Shown: positions 52,208 to 62,330, numbered from the stretch's first letter. The stretch: 64,000 nt of DNA from Brotonthovivens ammoniilytica (GCF_025566885.1 NZ_JAOQJQ010000001.1:904277-968276), one strand, 5' to 3'. The notes: a model not told the origin generated them from the sequence alone. Translations and numbers: made by a program.

Positions 52208-52756
52208 ATGAATAAACAACCTGGAATAACAGAACGGACAAAACAAACAATTGCAACAGCTTTTTGTGATTTATACATGAAAAAGTCTATAAACAAAATC
52301 ACTATAAAAGAAATAACTGTCCAAGCAGGTTACAACAGATGCACATTCTATCAATATTTTACTGATATTTATGATTTGTTAAATTATATTGAAAATGATT
52401 TATTAACCGCAATGAAGCAGTTGTGGAAAACCAATAGTGATTCATTGCGAACTCCAGATTTGGAGCAATTACTATTACTGTTTGAGGATAAGGCACATTA
52501 TTTAAAGGCAGTGTTTGGTGACTATGGAAGTATTCACTTTTTGGAACGATTGAAACGGGAGTTACCATTAGATGAAATTAAAAAATCGTTTCCACAAGAG
52601 GAAAAGTTATTCCCATATTTGCTTGAATTTCACATAGCAACCTCGTTATCTCTATTTCGTGTTTGGTTGAAAAATGGGAAAGATATTCCTTCTGATGTAT
52701 TATTTGAACTTATACACAACCTATATATAAACGGAATCTCATCTTTAGCAAAATAG
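52208..52756 (+). CDS. TetR/AcrR-family regulator
   Basis: A 182-residue regulator. The helix-turn-helix is in INKITIKEITVQAGYNRCTFYQYF near residues 27-49, and the C-terminal helical ligand domain is of the TetR_C type found in Firmicutes. ATG 52208 is chosen for the AAAGGAG 6 nt upstream; an earlier in-frame start lies inside the operator. It likely represses itself and the divergent flavodoxin. Confidence 0.87.
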   Translation: MNKQPGITERTKQTIATAFCDLYMKKSINKITIKEITVQAGYNRCTFYQYFTDIYDLLNYIENDLLTAMKQLWKTNSDSLRTPDLEQLLLLFEDKAHYLKAVFGDYGSIHFLERLKRELPLDEIKKSFPQEEKLFPYLLEFHIATSLSLFRVWLKNGKDIPSDVLFELIHNLYINGISSLAK

Positions 52757-52806
52757 CATACAAAAAATAACAAAAATTATTTTTCTCTGTTCTTCTATAA
52801 AACTGT

Positions 52807-53631
52807 TCACTGTTCTGGAATAAAACTATCAAATATAAAGATCTGAAACACTTCTTTGGCCTGGTTTAAGGCTTCCTGGCTGCGAATGGTCCAGGCTGCA
52901 TTTTCTACAGAATACAGGCGTCTGCACAGCCGGTAAGAAAACTGACTGCTGAATTTATAATTATAAGCAATAAAGTCCGGCCTGCTGTATCCATTTAACA
53001 ACAGGTTCGTCAAAATAAACCGCACAGGCGCCGGCTGACGGATATGATCTTTTCTGTAATTCGTTGACAGCTGTCCCCGTATCACCTCTGGCCTGTGCCT
53101 GCGAAACCAGGCCACTGCCAGAGGATGAAAGGATTCAATACAGTAAACACCCTGATAATGATCCATAATCCGGGCCAGATAACGGGTTGTCTCAAGATAC
53201 TGATGCTGTACTTTTATTTCCACAATTACAGGTACTTTTCCGGCAATTATATTTAACACATCCCGAAACAGCGGAATCGTCTCATCAGAATCTGCCAGCC
53301 GATACCCCTTCAGTTCCTGCCAGGTCAGATCAGTAAGACGCAGATCTGCGCCGCACATCCGCTTTAAAGACGCATCATGAAACACTACCATCTGATGATC
53401 AGCTGTCATCTGAACGTCCAGTTCAATGCCGTAACCGGCCTGTACAGCTTTCTGAAATGCAGCCAGTGAATTTTCCGGTGCCTTAGAATGATTATCAAAA
53501 AGCCCCCTGTGAGCAATATAGACTTCTTCAAAAGGCTTCATCTGCTCTTTTCTTTTGGTATTGGGTTTTAAACAAAGCAGATATCCAAAAACAACTACCG
53601 CCGCTGCTGCCAGGATAATAACAGCCGTCAT
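52807..53631 (-). CDS. Glycerophosphodiester phosphodiesterase
   Basis: A 274-residue GDPD enzyme releasing glycerol 3-phosphate from phospholipid headgroup esters. One N-terminal membrane helix (residues 3-20) anchors it. The metal and catalytic residues are in IAHRGLFDNH, APENSLAAF, GIELDVQMTAD and VVFHDASLKRM. It overlaps the panE-like gene by 4 bp (ATGA) and so is the last gene of a unit that may start with the glycyl radical enzyme at 57083. Confidence 0.9.
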   Translation of the reverse strand: MTAVIILAAAAVVVFGYLLCLKPNTKRKEQMKPFEEVYIAHRGLFDNHSKAPENSLAAFQKAVQAGYGIELDVQMTADHQMVVFHDASLKRMCGADLRLTDLTWQELKGYRLADSDETIPLFRDVLNIIAGKVPVIVEIKVQHQYLETTRYLARIMDHYQGVYCIESFHPLAVAWFRRHRPEVIRGQLSTNYRKDHIRQPAPVRFILTNLLLNGYSRPDFIAYNYKFSSQFSYRLCRRLYSVENAAWTIRSQEALNQAKEVFQIFIFDSFIPEQ

Positions 53632-54578
53632 TCCTTTTCCTTTCTTTTCTGAACTGTGTCAAATTTTCCGTCATTTTTCTCTTCCAGAGCTTTGATCATA
53701 TAATAAATAACCTCATTATATGGAGTTGGCACACCCAGTTCTCTGCCAAGCTTCATCAGTGTTCCTGAAAACATGTCGATCTCCGTATGCCGCTTGGCGT
53801 CCAGATCCTGCAGGGTTGAATATCTTGTATCCGGAGTTTTTTCCACATGCATCTTTTCGATATCTGAAAGCTCTGAAATATCAATCCCTTTTGCCGCTGC
53901 AACTTCACAGACTTCTTTTCGAAGTTCCCATCTGAGTTTTGCTGCATTTTCGCTGAATGCATAAGCACAAAGTCCGCATCCGATCACTGCCTGGGGAAGA
54001 TTCATGCTGATATTAAATGCATATTTGTGCCAGATATCCCGAAGCACCTGACGGCACATCTGACGGTGGATACCGGTGCCGGAAAGGAGCTCTTCCACAG
54101 CCAGCATACGCCCGCTTGGTTCCTCCTGGTCCTTCTCACCATACAGCAGGCCGATAGTTGTTTTTTCCTGAAACACAATTTCATTCCCGACCCTTCTGGA
54201 AGCAATTTTCATCATGGAAAACAGCATATGCTCCATACCGATTTTTCTTCCTATGATTTCTTCACTGTCAACACCATTTAGCAGACTTAATACAATGGTG
54301 TGCTCTCCCACAATCTGTGAAATATCTGTAAGGCAGGAACCCAGTGCGCCGTATTTCACAGAAACCAAAAGCAGATCTGCGCCCTTAGCCTCCTTTGGCG
54401 TACGCACACATGGCCTGTAACATTTGCCATTAATCAAAATACCTTCCTGTTCCAGGCGTTTTTTTCTCTCTCCATCAGCAATTACCCATAAGCTGTCTCC
54501 CAGTTTTTCAGAAAGCCCCCAGATAAAGTAACTGCCTACCGCTCCGGCTCCCAGCAAAGCAACTGTTTTTATTTTCAA
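53628..54578 (-). CDS. panE: 2-dehydropantoate 2-reductase (ketopantoate reductase family)
   Basis: A 316-residue NADPH-dependent reductase. The nucleotide site is ALLGAGAVGSYFIWGL at residues 7-22; the catalytic lysine is in WHKYAFNISMNLPQAV and the acid near the C-terminal EIDMFSG. PanE makes pantoate for coenzyme A, but many family members reduce other 2-oxo acids. Its place 87 bp behind a glycyl radical enzyme gene leaves open a catabolic role. It is coupled to the phosphodiesterase gene. Confidence 0.85.
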   Translation of the reverse strand: MKIKTVALLGAGAVGSYFIWGLSEKLGDSLWVIADGERKKRLEQEGILINGKCYRPCVRTPKEAKGADLLLVSVKYGALGSCLTDISQIVGEHTIVLSLLNGVDSEEIIGRKIGMEHMLFSMMKIASRRVGNEIVFQEKTTIGLLYGEKDQEEPSGRMLAVEELLSGTGIHRQMCRQVLRDIWHKYAFNISMNLPQAVIGCGLCAYAFSENAAKLRWELRKEVCEVAAAKGIDISELSDIEKMHVEKTPDTRYSTLQDLDAKRHTEIDMFSGTLMKLGRELGVPTPYNEVIYYMIKALEEKNDGKFDTVQKRKEKE

Positions 54579-54665
54579 TCTTTTATTCCTCCAAATATCA
54601 TAATCAGAAAAGCTGCTGTATCCGGAAACTGCATGTTAAGGTTTATCCGGCAGTCCACAGATGTA

Positions 54666-57083
54666 TTACAATGCATTTTCTGTTCTTGCTATTATATCAT
54701 TTTGCAGCCCTGTCGCCAACTCTACAAAATAAGCAGAAAATCCTGCAACGCGTACTACCAGATCACGATATTTTTCAGGCTCTTTCTGAGCTGCCCGCAG
54801 TTCTTCTGAGCTTACGATATTATACTGCAGCTCCATTCCACCCATATCATAATAAGAAAGCAGCATGGCTTTTAATTTTGATATACTGTCTGCTCCCTGC
54901 AGTGTCTTTGGGGAAAACCTGAGATTTAACGCAAACCCTGTGGGAAAATTATGGTGATCATAGCTGACCGCAGATCGCAGCACAGCCAGCGGCCCATTCT
55001 TATCGGCTCCCTGGCAGGGAGATGCGGCATCTGACAATGGATCCTGATACTTTCTTCCATCAGGAGTAGCCCATGCGCGTTTCCCAGCTACCACATGGGC
55101 AGAAGCACTTCCCACCCACATACGCAGCCGTCCCCGCAGCATTTTCTTGCTGTTGATCGTCTTACCTATCATTTCCATAGACCATCTGGCAATTTCATCA
55201 GCATAGGGATCCCCGTTTCCATAACGATGAGGCATATTACAAATCTTAAGCCGCAGCTCCTCACAGCCATCCCAATCTGCCATAACTGCATCATACAATT
55301 CTCTGGCTGTACATATTTTTTGATCATAGACCATGTATTTTATTGCAGCCAGACTGTCTATCATTACAGCTGTTCCTCCTACTGATGTTCCATAAGAGTT
55401 GTACTTTGCCCCTCCTCTGACACAGTCAACCCCGGATTCCACGCAGCCATCCAGCATAACAGAAAGCGCCGGAACCGGATATACTTTCCAATGATAATAC
55501 TCCAGGCAGTTATTTAAGATACACAGCCAGTTTGCAAAATAATCAATATTAGCGGCAAAAGCCTGCTTCACCTCTTCAAAGGTTTTCATTTCATATAAAT
55601 ATCCGTGCCCCGGAACACAGGACTTGCCATTGGCGGGGTTGATTCCATTATTAATACTCAGCAGAAGCACATTAGCCAGATTTATATCTGCACAGGAATT
55701 TGTACACTGAGAGGCGGAATAATCATTCCCGGAACCGGAAATTTCCTGACAGCCGTTTACCGCAAAATTTCTGGCATCCTCCAGTGAATAGTAATTTCCT
55801 TTCACAAGGGTATCAATGATCAGATCTTCATTCTGAAAACAGGGAATACCCCCGGCTCTTTTGGAAGACTCAATAGCACATTCAAACAGGCTCTCCGGCA
55901 TCCGTCGGCTGACCCTTAAGGAAACCGGAGGCTCATGAAGTTTCAGACGCGCTGCCGCTTCAAGCCCCATATAGGTTATCAAATTAGAAGCTTCCTTTCC
56001 GTTTTTATCGCATCCCCCCAGTGTCAGATGCATAAATGTGGAATAAGCCCCTGTCACTTGAGCAGTATATCTTAGCCTTGCATTAAACAAACTGCCCACC
56101 TTCAGCCAGAAACAATCCACAATCTCCTGTGCTTTCTCCAGGGTAATGGAGCCTCTCTCTAGCTCTGCACACAGACAAGAATACGTATACTGATCAAACC
56201 GTCCGAAAGAACAATTCTGATAGTTCCCGTCAATAAACAAAAACAGCTGATACAGGTAAACAGCCTGAACCGCCTCCTGAAAAGTTCTGGCCGGCTTTTC
56301 CGCTATATAATCCAGAGAATCCGCCATCATAAGCAGTTCCTGTTTTCTGACGGGATCTGCTGTCCAGGCTGCTTTATCCCGGCAGGCAGACGCATAACGG
56401 CAGGCCAGCAGGATATAAGCATCGCATGTAATTACGATAGATTGATAAAAATAGTATTTTTCCGGATCTGTTTCATCGTTAGAGAATCCTTTCCATTTTT
56501 CCAGCCAAAGGAGAGCCTCCTGCCGCACGGCACCAAATCCTTTTTCCACAACTCTGCCGTAATTGGGCACAAGATGTCCTGTGGCAACCACTCTTCCCCG
56601 GCCTCCCTGGCCGATATTTAAAACTCCGGCATTGATAATATCATCCGTGCCTTCCGGATAGCAGTCCGCCATCCCGGTCCAGAGCGTATGTTCTGTCCAG
56701 TAATTCCGTACCGATAAAATCTTTTCTTTCTCTTCGTCAGGCAGATGCATTGGTTCGTCCTGCTGTTTCCTTGTATAAAAAGAGCCGTCATCCAGCTCAG
56801 CATACAACCAGGCAATTCCGGAAATTTCCGGCCACAAAGTTGTCCCCTTATAATTCTTCGCCAGATTTCCAACAATCAGTTCGTCATCTTCCACTCGTAT
56901 CGTCATCCTGCTGCATACCTCATACTGAAGCCTGGAACGAAACAACGGTGCCGGCAGCGTTTTGTGCCGTCTGTGAAATTCTGTAACCAAAAGGGTTCTT
57001 TCCCCGTCCAACGTAAACTTTGTATTTCTGTATCTCTCTCTCATTCTGGCAATTCTGTCAGAAACGGGCCTGAATTCATACAT
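54666..57083 (-). CDS. Glycyl radical enzyme 1 (PFL/dehydratase superfamily, substrate unknown)
   Basis: An 805-residue PFL-like enzyme, full length. The radical glycine is Gly781 in VVRVAGFSAYFV. The catalytic thiyl loop is AVNGCQEIS (Cys445, Glu447), i.e. C-Q-E instead of the C-V-E or C-I-E of glycerol dehydratase, choline lyase and isethionate lyase. The Cys-x-Glu pair places it with eliminases/dehydratases rather than formate acetyltransferase, which has Cys-Cys. An asparagine/serine/cysteine-rich loop (SGNDYSASQCTNSC) follows. LDGCVESGVD and GGAKYNSYG are conserved. No activase adjoins it; the one at 62389 may serve both. Confidence 0.9.
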   Translation of the reverse strand: MYEFRPVSDRIARMRERYRNTKFTLDGERTLLVTEFHRRHKTLPAPLFRSRLQYEVCSRMTIRVEDDELIVGNLAKNYKGTTLWPEISGIAWLYAELDDGSFYTRKQQDEPMHLPDEEKEKILSVRNYWTEHTLWTGMADCYPEGTDDIINAGVLNIGQGGRGRVVATGHLVPNYGRVVEKGFGAVRQEALLWLEKWKGFSNDETDPEKYYFYQSIVITCDAYILLACRYASACRDKAAWTADPVRKQELLMMADSLDYIAEKPARTFQEAVQAVYLYQLFLFIDGNYQNCSFGRFDQYTYSCLCAELERGSITLEKAQEIVDCFWLKVGSLFNARLRYTAQVTGAYSTFMHLTLGGCDKNGKEASNLITYMGLEAAARLKLHEPPVSLRVSRRMPESLFECAIESSKRAGGIPCFQNEDLIIDTLVKGNYYSLEDARNFAVNGCQEISGSGNDYSASQCTNSCADINLANVLLLSINNGINPANGKSCVPGHGYLYEMKTFEEVKQAFAANIDYFANWLCILNNCLEYYHWKVYPVPALSVMLDGCVESGVDCVRGGAKYNSYGTSVGGTAVMIDSLAAIKYMVYDQKICTARELYDAVMADWDGCEELRLKICNMPHRYGNGDPYADEIARWSMEMIGKTINSKKMLRGRLRMWVGSASAHVVAGKRAWATPDGRKYQDPLSDAASPCQGADKNGPLAVLRSAVSYDHHNFPTGFALNLRFSPKTLQGADSISKLKAMLLSYYDMGGMELQYNIVSSEELRAAQKEPEKYRDLVVRVAGFSAYFVELATGLQNDIIARTENAL

Positions 57084-57186
57084 AAACTTCCACTCCTTCC
57101 AAATAATGTTTCATGGCTGTCTATAATATAATTCAGGCCCTCTGCTGCGTCCAATATGTTTTTCAGGTACTCCTATTCAGAAAAAC

Positions 57187-58140
57187 TTATGTCCCTCCTT
57201 CCGATCTGCCGGCCTTCATATACTGCCGCACCCATTTCTCATAGTCATTCTCATAAAAGCTGCAGACCAGCTGTATAAAATAATACAACGGAGTATGCTC
57301 TTTCTTTTTCTTCCATCCAATGCTTACATGACTGATCTGCTTGCTGTCAGTCAAGTGAAGCATTACACATTTTCTGTGGTCATACACCGCAATACGTTCC
57401 GGCAGGAAGGCACATCCCCGGTCCATAGACACCAGCATAGTATGAATGGCCGCAGACGATGCTTCCTCTACAATATTCGGTTCAAATCCATCTTCCTGGC
57501 AGCACAGCCGCATCTGTTCATAAGAGCCACCTGCCCAGCGGGGTTCCGTCATAATAATCTTTTCCTTTTTAATATCCTTTACCGTTACACATTTCTTTTT
57601 TGCCAACGGATGTTTCTTATTGACCAGCAGTCCCATTTTTTCATGGGCCAGAACTCTTGTGTCAATAGTGGGGATTCCCTTTAAATTAAAATCAGGACAG
57701 ATGGCTATATCCAGCTCTCCCTGTTCCATCTGGCACCGCAGTTCCCGAAAGGATCCCTGTGAAAACTTAATATGTATATCCGGATACTTTTCATTAAACT
57801 GTTCCCGGATAATTTCCAGATACTCTACTGTGGACGAAGTCAGAATACCGATCACAATCTGCCCTAAACCGTACTGCAGATCCCAGGCTTCTTTTGTTTC
57901 TCGGGTAACATCCTGGTACAGTTTAAGCATTTTTAAACACCCTTCATAAAATGTCTGTCCGGCCTGTGTCAGATGCAGCCTGCCTTTCTCTCTCGTAAAC
58001 AATTTTACTTCCAGCTCATTTTCAATATTCGCTATCTGCTGGCTCATTGCAGTCTGTGAAATATAATTCTGCTGTGCTGCTTTTGTAACATTTTCCATTC
58101 TTGCAACATCAACAAAATACTGCATACGCATAATATTCAT
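57187..58140 (-). CDS. LysR-family regulator of the glycyl radical enzyme locus
   Basis: A 317-residue LysR protein. The N-terminal helix-turn-helix reads VTKAAQQNYISQTAMSQQIANIE, and the effector domain runs from about residue 90. ATG 58140 is chosen because GGGAGGGGG lies upstream; an in-frame start at 58191 lacks one. It lies between glycyl radical enzyme 1 (same strand, 103 bp downstream) and the divergent permease, the classical place for a catabolic activator that senses the substrate. Confidence 0.9.
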   Translation of the reverse strand: MNIMRMQYFVDVARMENVTKAAQQNYISQTAMSQQIANIENELEVKLFTREKGRLHLTQAGQTFYEGCLKMLKLYQDVTRETKEAWDLQYGLGQIVIGILTSSTVEYLEIIREQFNEKYPDIHIKFSQGSFRELRCQMEQGELDIAICPDFNLKGIPTIDTRVLAHEKMGLLVNKKHPLAKKKCVTVKDIKKEKIIMTEPRWAGGSYEQMRLCCQEDGFEPNIVEEASSAAIHTMLVSMDRGCAFLPERIAVYDHRKCVMLHLTDSKQISHVSIGWKKKKEHTPLYYFIQLVCSFYENDYEKWVRQYMKAGRSEGGT

Positions 58141-58171
58141 CCCGTCCCCCTCCCTGATAAAACTGGCAATA

Positions 58172-58299
58172 ATTACCAAATAACAATACACAGTTGACTA
58201 ATTATATGAACAAAATATATCATTTAAGTCTACAAAAATCAAGATAATTTATGCTATAAGCATTTACAAATACTATCACTCAAATTACATGTTGGTAAT
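58172..58299. promoter_or_regulatory. Divergent LysR/permease promoter region
   Basis: The 230-bp gap contains a perfect inverted pair ATTACCAA (58172-58179) and TTGGTAAT (58292-58299) and a central dyad ATGC-TATAA-GCAT. These are candidate LysR-binding half sites. No unequivocal -35/-10 pair could be fixed. Confidence 0.4.
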
Positions 58300-58370
58300 C
58301 TTTACATCACACTGCTATCATGATCTCAACCAGACAGAGAACGAAAAAAATAAAAGGGGGAAACAAACCT

Positions 58371-59810
58371 ATGCAAACTTACAGAAAAAAATATCTGCAC
58401 ATTATCATTGCTATCGTCATCGGAATTATATTATTAAACGCAATTCCTGCAGTTAACGGACTCACTGGAACCGGTGTCAGAGTCATCGCCGTCTTTGTTC
58501 CGGTTCTGTATCTCTGGTTGACAGTTGGAACTGACTGGCCCAGCTGGCTGGCTCTGGCGCTGATCTTTATGACAGGGGTTTTATCCCCTGACGCAGTATA
58601 TTCCGGTACCTTTGGCACTTCCCTGATTATTACTGTTATCGGCATGCTGGCATTCAGTAAAGTGCTTGTAGATACAGGCGTTATTGATACAGCTGTGAAA
58701 TGGGCAATCACACGTGAATTTGTCCGGGGAAGACCTTATGTATTTATGGCAATTATTTTTCTTATCTGTGCCGTCTTAAGCTTCTTTATGGATGTTGGCG
58801 CAGTTACGCTGGTATTTATCTCAGTAATTACAGTAATCTGCAATGAAATCGGATATAAAAAGGGAGACCCGTTTTTTACAGCTATGATGCTTGGCCTGTT
58901 CTGGATTACCAATGCCTTTAACGGAGGATCTCCGCTTGGCCACGCTCTGCCGCTGATTATGATTAATTCTGCCGCCGGAGCCGGATATGACATTTCTATT
59001 GCTAAATGGATGTCCATCGGTGTCCCTGCCGCCATCCTGATCACCCTTATTGCTATTGTATTCATCTGCCTGATCTGGAAACCGGAGGCATCCAAATTTA
59101 ACACCTATGATCTGGATGCCCATAAGTCAGAAGTAAAGCCGCTGACCATTCAGGGAAAAATTACAATTATAATGTTATTGCTGGTTGTTTTGTATTGGGT
59201 TCTTCCAACTATTTTTCCATCTATGCTTCCAGAAAACATAAAAGCAGTTTACTCTGCATACGGCACCGCTTTTCCGCTGATTATCGCTATGGTGCTTTTA
59301 TGTATCATCCATATAAAAGGCAGACCTATCACAACCTTTCGTGAAATGACAAGTACCTCAACGGTTACTGTATTACTTTTTATCGGTGCAGTTACGGTAC
59401 TCGGAAACGCTGTCAGCAGTCCGGAAACAGGAATTTCCGCCTGTCTGACAAATATTCTTTCTCCAATCACGTCCAGCATGTCTATCTATGCCATTGTAAT
59501 CATAGCGCTGCTGGGATGTGTTATTTTAACAAATTTTATTTCCAATACAGTATGTATGCTTTTATTTTTCAGCATTTCCGTACCGCTTATATCTGCCGCT
59601 GGAGGCAATGTAATACCTCTAATTATACTGCTTTGCGTTATGGCCTGCTTTGCCTCCCTGGTTCCGTCCGCAGCAATCACAGCACCCTTTTATTTTGGAA
59701 ATGAAAATATTACGGTCAAAAATTCTTTGAAATGGAATTTAATCATGATTGCGCTGGCCTGGGCAGGTGTATCCTTTATTATCTATCCTGCCAGCAGACT
59801 AATGATGTAA
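58371..59810 (+). CDS. SLC13/DASS-type anion permease
   Basis: A 479-residue integral membrane protein with about 12 helices, of the divalent anion/ArsB-NhaD superfamily. FMDVGAVTLVFISVI and NFISNTVCMLLFFSI hold the two Asn/Pro-type re-entrant loop regions that bind Na+ and substrate. Carriers of this type import dicarboxylates, sulfonates or other small anions. ATG 58371 has AAAGGGGG upstream. As the first plus-strand gene before glycyl radical enzyme 2, it likely imports that pathway's anionic substrate. Confidence 0.85.
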   Translation: MQTYRKKYLHIIIAIVIGIILLNAIPAVNGLTGTGVRVIAVFVPVLYLWLTVGTDWPSWLALALIFMTGVLSPDAVYSGTFGTSLIITVIGMLAFSKVLVDTGVIDTAVKWAITREFVRGRPYVFMAIIFLICAVLSFFMDVGAVTLVFISVITVICNEIGYKKGDPFFTAMMLGLFWITNAFNGGSPLGHALPLIMINSAAGAGYDISIAKWMSIGVPAAILITLIAIVFICLIWKPEASKFNTYDLDAHKSEVKPLTIQGKITIIMLLLVVLYWVLPTIFPSMLPENIKAVYSAYGTAFPLIIAMVLLCIIHIKGRPITTFREMTSTSTVTVLLFIGAVTVLGNAVSSPETGISACLTNILSPITSSMSIYAIVIIALLGCVILTNFISNTVCMLLFFSISVPLISAAGGNVIPLIILLCVMACFASLVPSAAITAPFYFGNENITVKNSLKWNLIMIALAWAGVSFIIYPASRLMM

Positions 59811-59837
59811 TGTATATTTCTTTTACATAGAAGCCCG

Positions 59838-59870
59838 AAAAAGGGGGCTTATATACGGCCCCCCTTTTCT
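59838..59870 (+). terminator. Terminator after the permease
   Basis: A stem of about 9-10 bp (59838-59848 with 59857-59868; A4-G5-C paired with G-C5-T4) ends in TTTTCT, 27 bp after the permease stop. It would reduce read-through into glycyl radical enzyme 2. Confidence 0.55.
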
Positions 59871-59903
59871 CTTCACTATCCAGCAGGAGGGAGGAAATTA
59901 TTT

Positions 59904-62330
59904 ATGTATTCGTTTGGTCCTGTATCACCCCGGGTTCAAATAGCCCGCAGCCGTATGCGCAATACCACACCCTATATTGATATCACCAGATACAAAATTG
60001 TCACCGATTTCTACCGGAATCATCCGGAATTATCCGGCAGTCTAAGAAGAGCTCTCAATTTTAAAAATCTGTGCGAGAAAATGCCATGTACTATTTTTGA
60101 AGGAGAACTAATTGTCGGTTCCTATGTTCAAAAATGCCGGGCTTCTGCCCTGTATCCGGAAAACTCCATTGACTTTTTAATAGATGAACTAAAAAGCGGT
60201 CTGATCTCTACTAGGGAATCCGATCCTTATCTTATCACGGAGGAAGACCGGGAATATATCTTATCCACCGCAGATTACTGGCTGGGAGAATGTATGAATT
60301 CCAAATTAAATCCTTATCTTCCTGAAACTTTTTCCCGGATAAGCGCAGGAGGACCATTATTTTTTACCCCCTCCAATATCTGCCCGCAGCCGGTTGGACA
60401 TTTTGTCCCTAACCATGAAAAGGCTGTGCTTACCGGCTTTGGCGCAATCCGAAACGATGCATTAAAAAAAATGGCAGAGCTAGAAGTAACAGGATTTACG
60501 GGCAGTTTGGCGGAACAATATAATTTTTATCACGGAATTTCCATTGTCTGCGAGGGCATGATTATATTTTCCAAACGATACAGTAAAGCATGTTCTGATC
60601 TTGCTGAAAATACTGCAGATGTTGGGCGCAGACAGGAGCTGCTTGAAATGTCACAGACACTTGACTGGATCATGGAACATCCCGCCCGCAATTATAAAGA
60701 AGCCCTGCAGACGGTCTGGTTTTATCAGATGTGTGTGCTTATGGATGCCAACTTACATGGCACCAGCCTTGGACGCGTAGATCAGTTTACAGGCCCATTC
60801 CTAGAAAAAGATCTAAGGGAAGGTACGATTACCCGGCAGGAAGCCCAGGAATATATGGATTTGTTTTACATAAAGGCCGCAGAAATGAATAAAGTATGGT
60901 CTGAACGAACTTCCCGCTCCGGCCCCGGCTATAATTCCGGAATGTTGATTACTATCGGTGGAACCGACCAGAATGGATGTGATGCTGCAAACACCGCTAC
61001 CTTTTTATGTCTGGAGGCTGCCGGCAGGCTAAAACTCCATACCCCGCCCCAAGGTATCCGTATTCATGAACAAACCCCCGAAGAAATCTGGAATTGCGCA
61101 CTAGCAGTGAATAAACAAGCAGGAGGTCTGCTGGCATTCTTTTCTGATAAAGTAATTACACAAGCTCTGATTAAACGCGGCATCAGCAAAGCTGATGTCT
61201 GGAATTACTGTCCGGTAGGATGCGTGGAGCCATCTATAGGCGGTTCTGAATGGCCTGCCTGCGGAGGAATCGGCATTAGTTCTTATCTGAATATAGTTAA
61301 TATCCTGCTGCTTGCCATCAACAATGGGAAAAACTACCTGCCAAATCCGAACGGAAGCAGAAATGAAGTGCAGTTCGGTCCGCAGACAGGATATCTATAT
61401 GAAATGAAGAATATCGAAGATGTGAAAAAAGCCTATCTGACCCAATTAAAATTTTGGTTAAAATGGCATGTAAATGTTATTAATTTATATGAAACTGTGG
61501 CACACAATTTCCTCCCACAGCCAGTAGTATCCGCCGCCATGAACGGTTGCATGGAATCCGGAACCGACGTAACTAAAGGAGGTGCAAAATATAATTCTAC
61601 CGGCCATTCAGCCATTGGTCTTGGAAATGTTGTAGATAGTCTGAACGTACTGGAGCATTTGTGTTTTAAAGAAAACATCTGTACAACCCGCGAATTATAC
61701 GACGCTCTTTTAAATAACTGGAAAGGGCATGAACAGTTACATGATTATATTATCTGTAAGATGCCTCATTACGGAAATGGGAATCCGGAATATGACAAAT
61801 ACTGCCGCTGGACCGCTAAAACTTACGCAGATGCGGTTAACTCCATGACCGGTCCTAGAGGACAATATGCGGCCGGATTATTTCCTGTAACCATGAATGT
61901 GGTATACGGCTTAATGACTGCGGCATCTCCGGACGGCCGCTTCTGCAAAGAACCACTTTCTGACGGCATTTCCGCAGTTCAGGGACTTGACAAAAGCGGC
62001 CCCACTGCCATTCTGCGTTCCGTTTCCAGCTTCGACCATACAGACTATTCCAATGGAACATTATTGAACATGAAGTTTCATCCAACAATCTTATCCAGTG
62101 AAGAGGGTTACACAAAGCTAATCAATCTTATGAAAACATATTTTTTTGAACTAGGAGGCATGGAAATGCAGTTTAACATTGTATCCGCCCAAACATTAAA
62201 AGATGCACAGCTCCATCCCGAAAATTACAGAGATCTAGTGGTGCGCATAGCTGGGTTTGCCGCATATTTTGTAGATGTTTTCAAAAGTGCCCAGGACGAT
62301 TTAATCCGCAGAACTGAACTTGGATTATAA
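59904..62330 (+). CDS. Glycyl radical enzyme 2 (PFL/dehydratase superfamily, substrate unknown)
   Basis: An 808-residue enzyme. Gly784 in VVRIAGFAAYFV is the radical site. The active-site loop is YCPVGCVEPSIGG (Cys440, Glu442), the standard eliminase/dehydratase signature shared with glycerol dehydratase, choline lyase and hydroxyproline dehydratase. GHFVPNHEK and MNGCMESGTD-V-KGGAKYNS are further family marks. It and enzyme 1 share N-terminal and mid-chain motifs (MYxFxPVS, GHxVPN, LKLH) but differ clearly at the active site, so they are paralogues with different substrates or partners. GAGGGAGG precedes ATG. The activase follows by 58 bp. Confidence 0.93.
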   Translation: MYSFGPVSPRVQIARSRMRNTTPYIDITRYKIVTDFYRNHPELSGSLRRALNFKNLCEKMPCTIFEGELIVGSYVQKCRASALYPENSIDFLIDELKSGLISTRESDPYLITEEDREYILSTADYWLGECMNSKLNPYLPETFSRISAGGPLFFTPSNICPQPVGHFVPNHEKAVLTGFGAIRNDALKKMAELEVTGFTGSLAEQYNFYHGISIVCEGMIIFSKRYSKACSDLAENTADVGRRQELLEMSQTLDWIMEHPARNYKEALQTVWFYQMCVLMDANLHGTSLGRVDQFTGPFLEKDLREGTITRQEAQEYMDLFYIKAAEMNKVWSERTSRSGPGYNSGMLITIGGTDQNGCDAANTATFLCLEAAGRLKLHTPPQGIRIHEQTPEEIWNCALAVNKQAGGLLAFFSDKVITQALIKRGISKADVWNYCPVGCVEPSIGGSEWPACGGIGISSYLNIVNILLLAINNGKNYLPNPNGSRNEVQFGPQTGYLYEMKNIEDVKKAYLTQLKFWLKWHVNVINLYETVAHNFLPQPVVSAAMNGCMESGTDVTKGGAKYNSTGHSAIGLGNVVDSLNVLEHLCFKENICTTRELYDALLNNWKGHEQLHDYIICKMPHYGNGNPEYDKYCRWTAKTYADAVNSMTGPRGQYAAGLFPVTMNVVYGLMTAASPDGRFCKEPLSDGISAVQGLDKSGPTAILRSVSSFDHTDYSNGTLLNMKFHPTILSSEEGYTKLINLMKTYFFELGGMEMQFNIVSAQTLKDAQLHPENYRDLVVRIAGFAAYFVDVFKSAQDDLIRRTELGL

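Noticed and set aside
54666..62330. Pyruvate formate-lyase (formate acetyltransferase) genes
   Set aside because: Both proteins have a single catalytic Cys with a Glu two residues later, not the adjacent Cys-Cys pair of PFL, and the activase has the ferredoxin insert of the dehydratase type.
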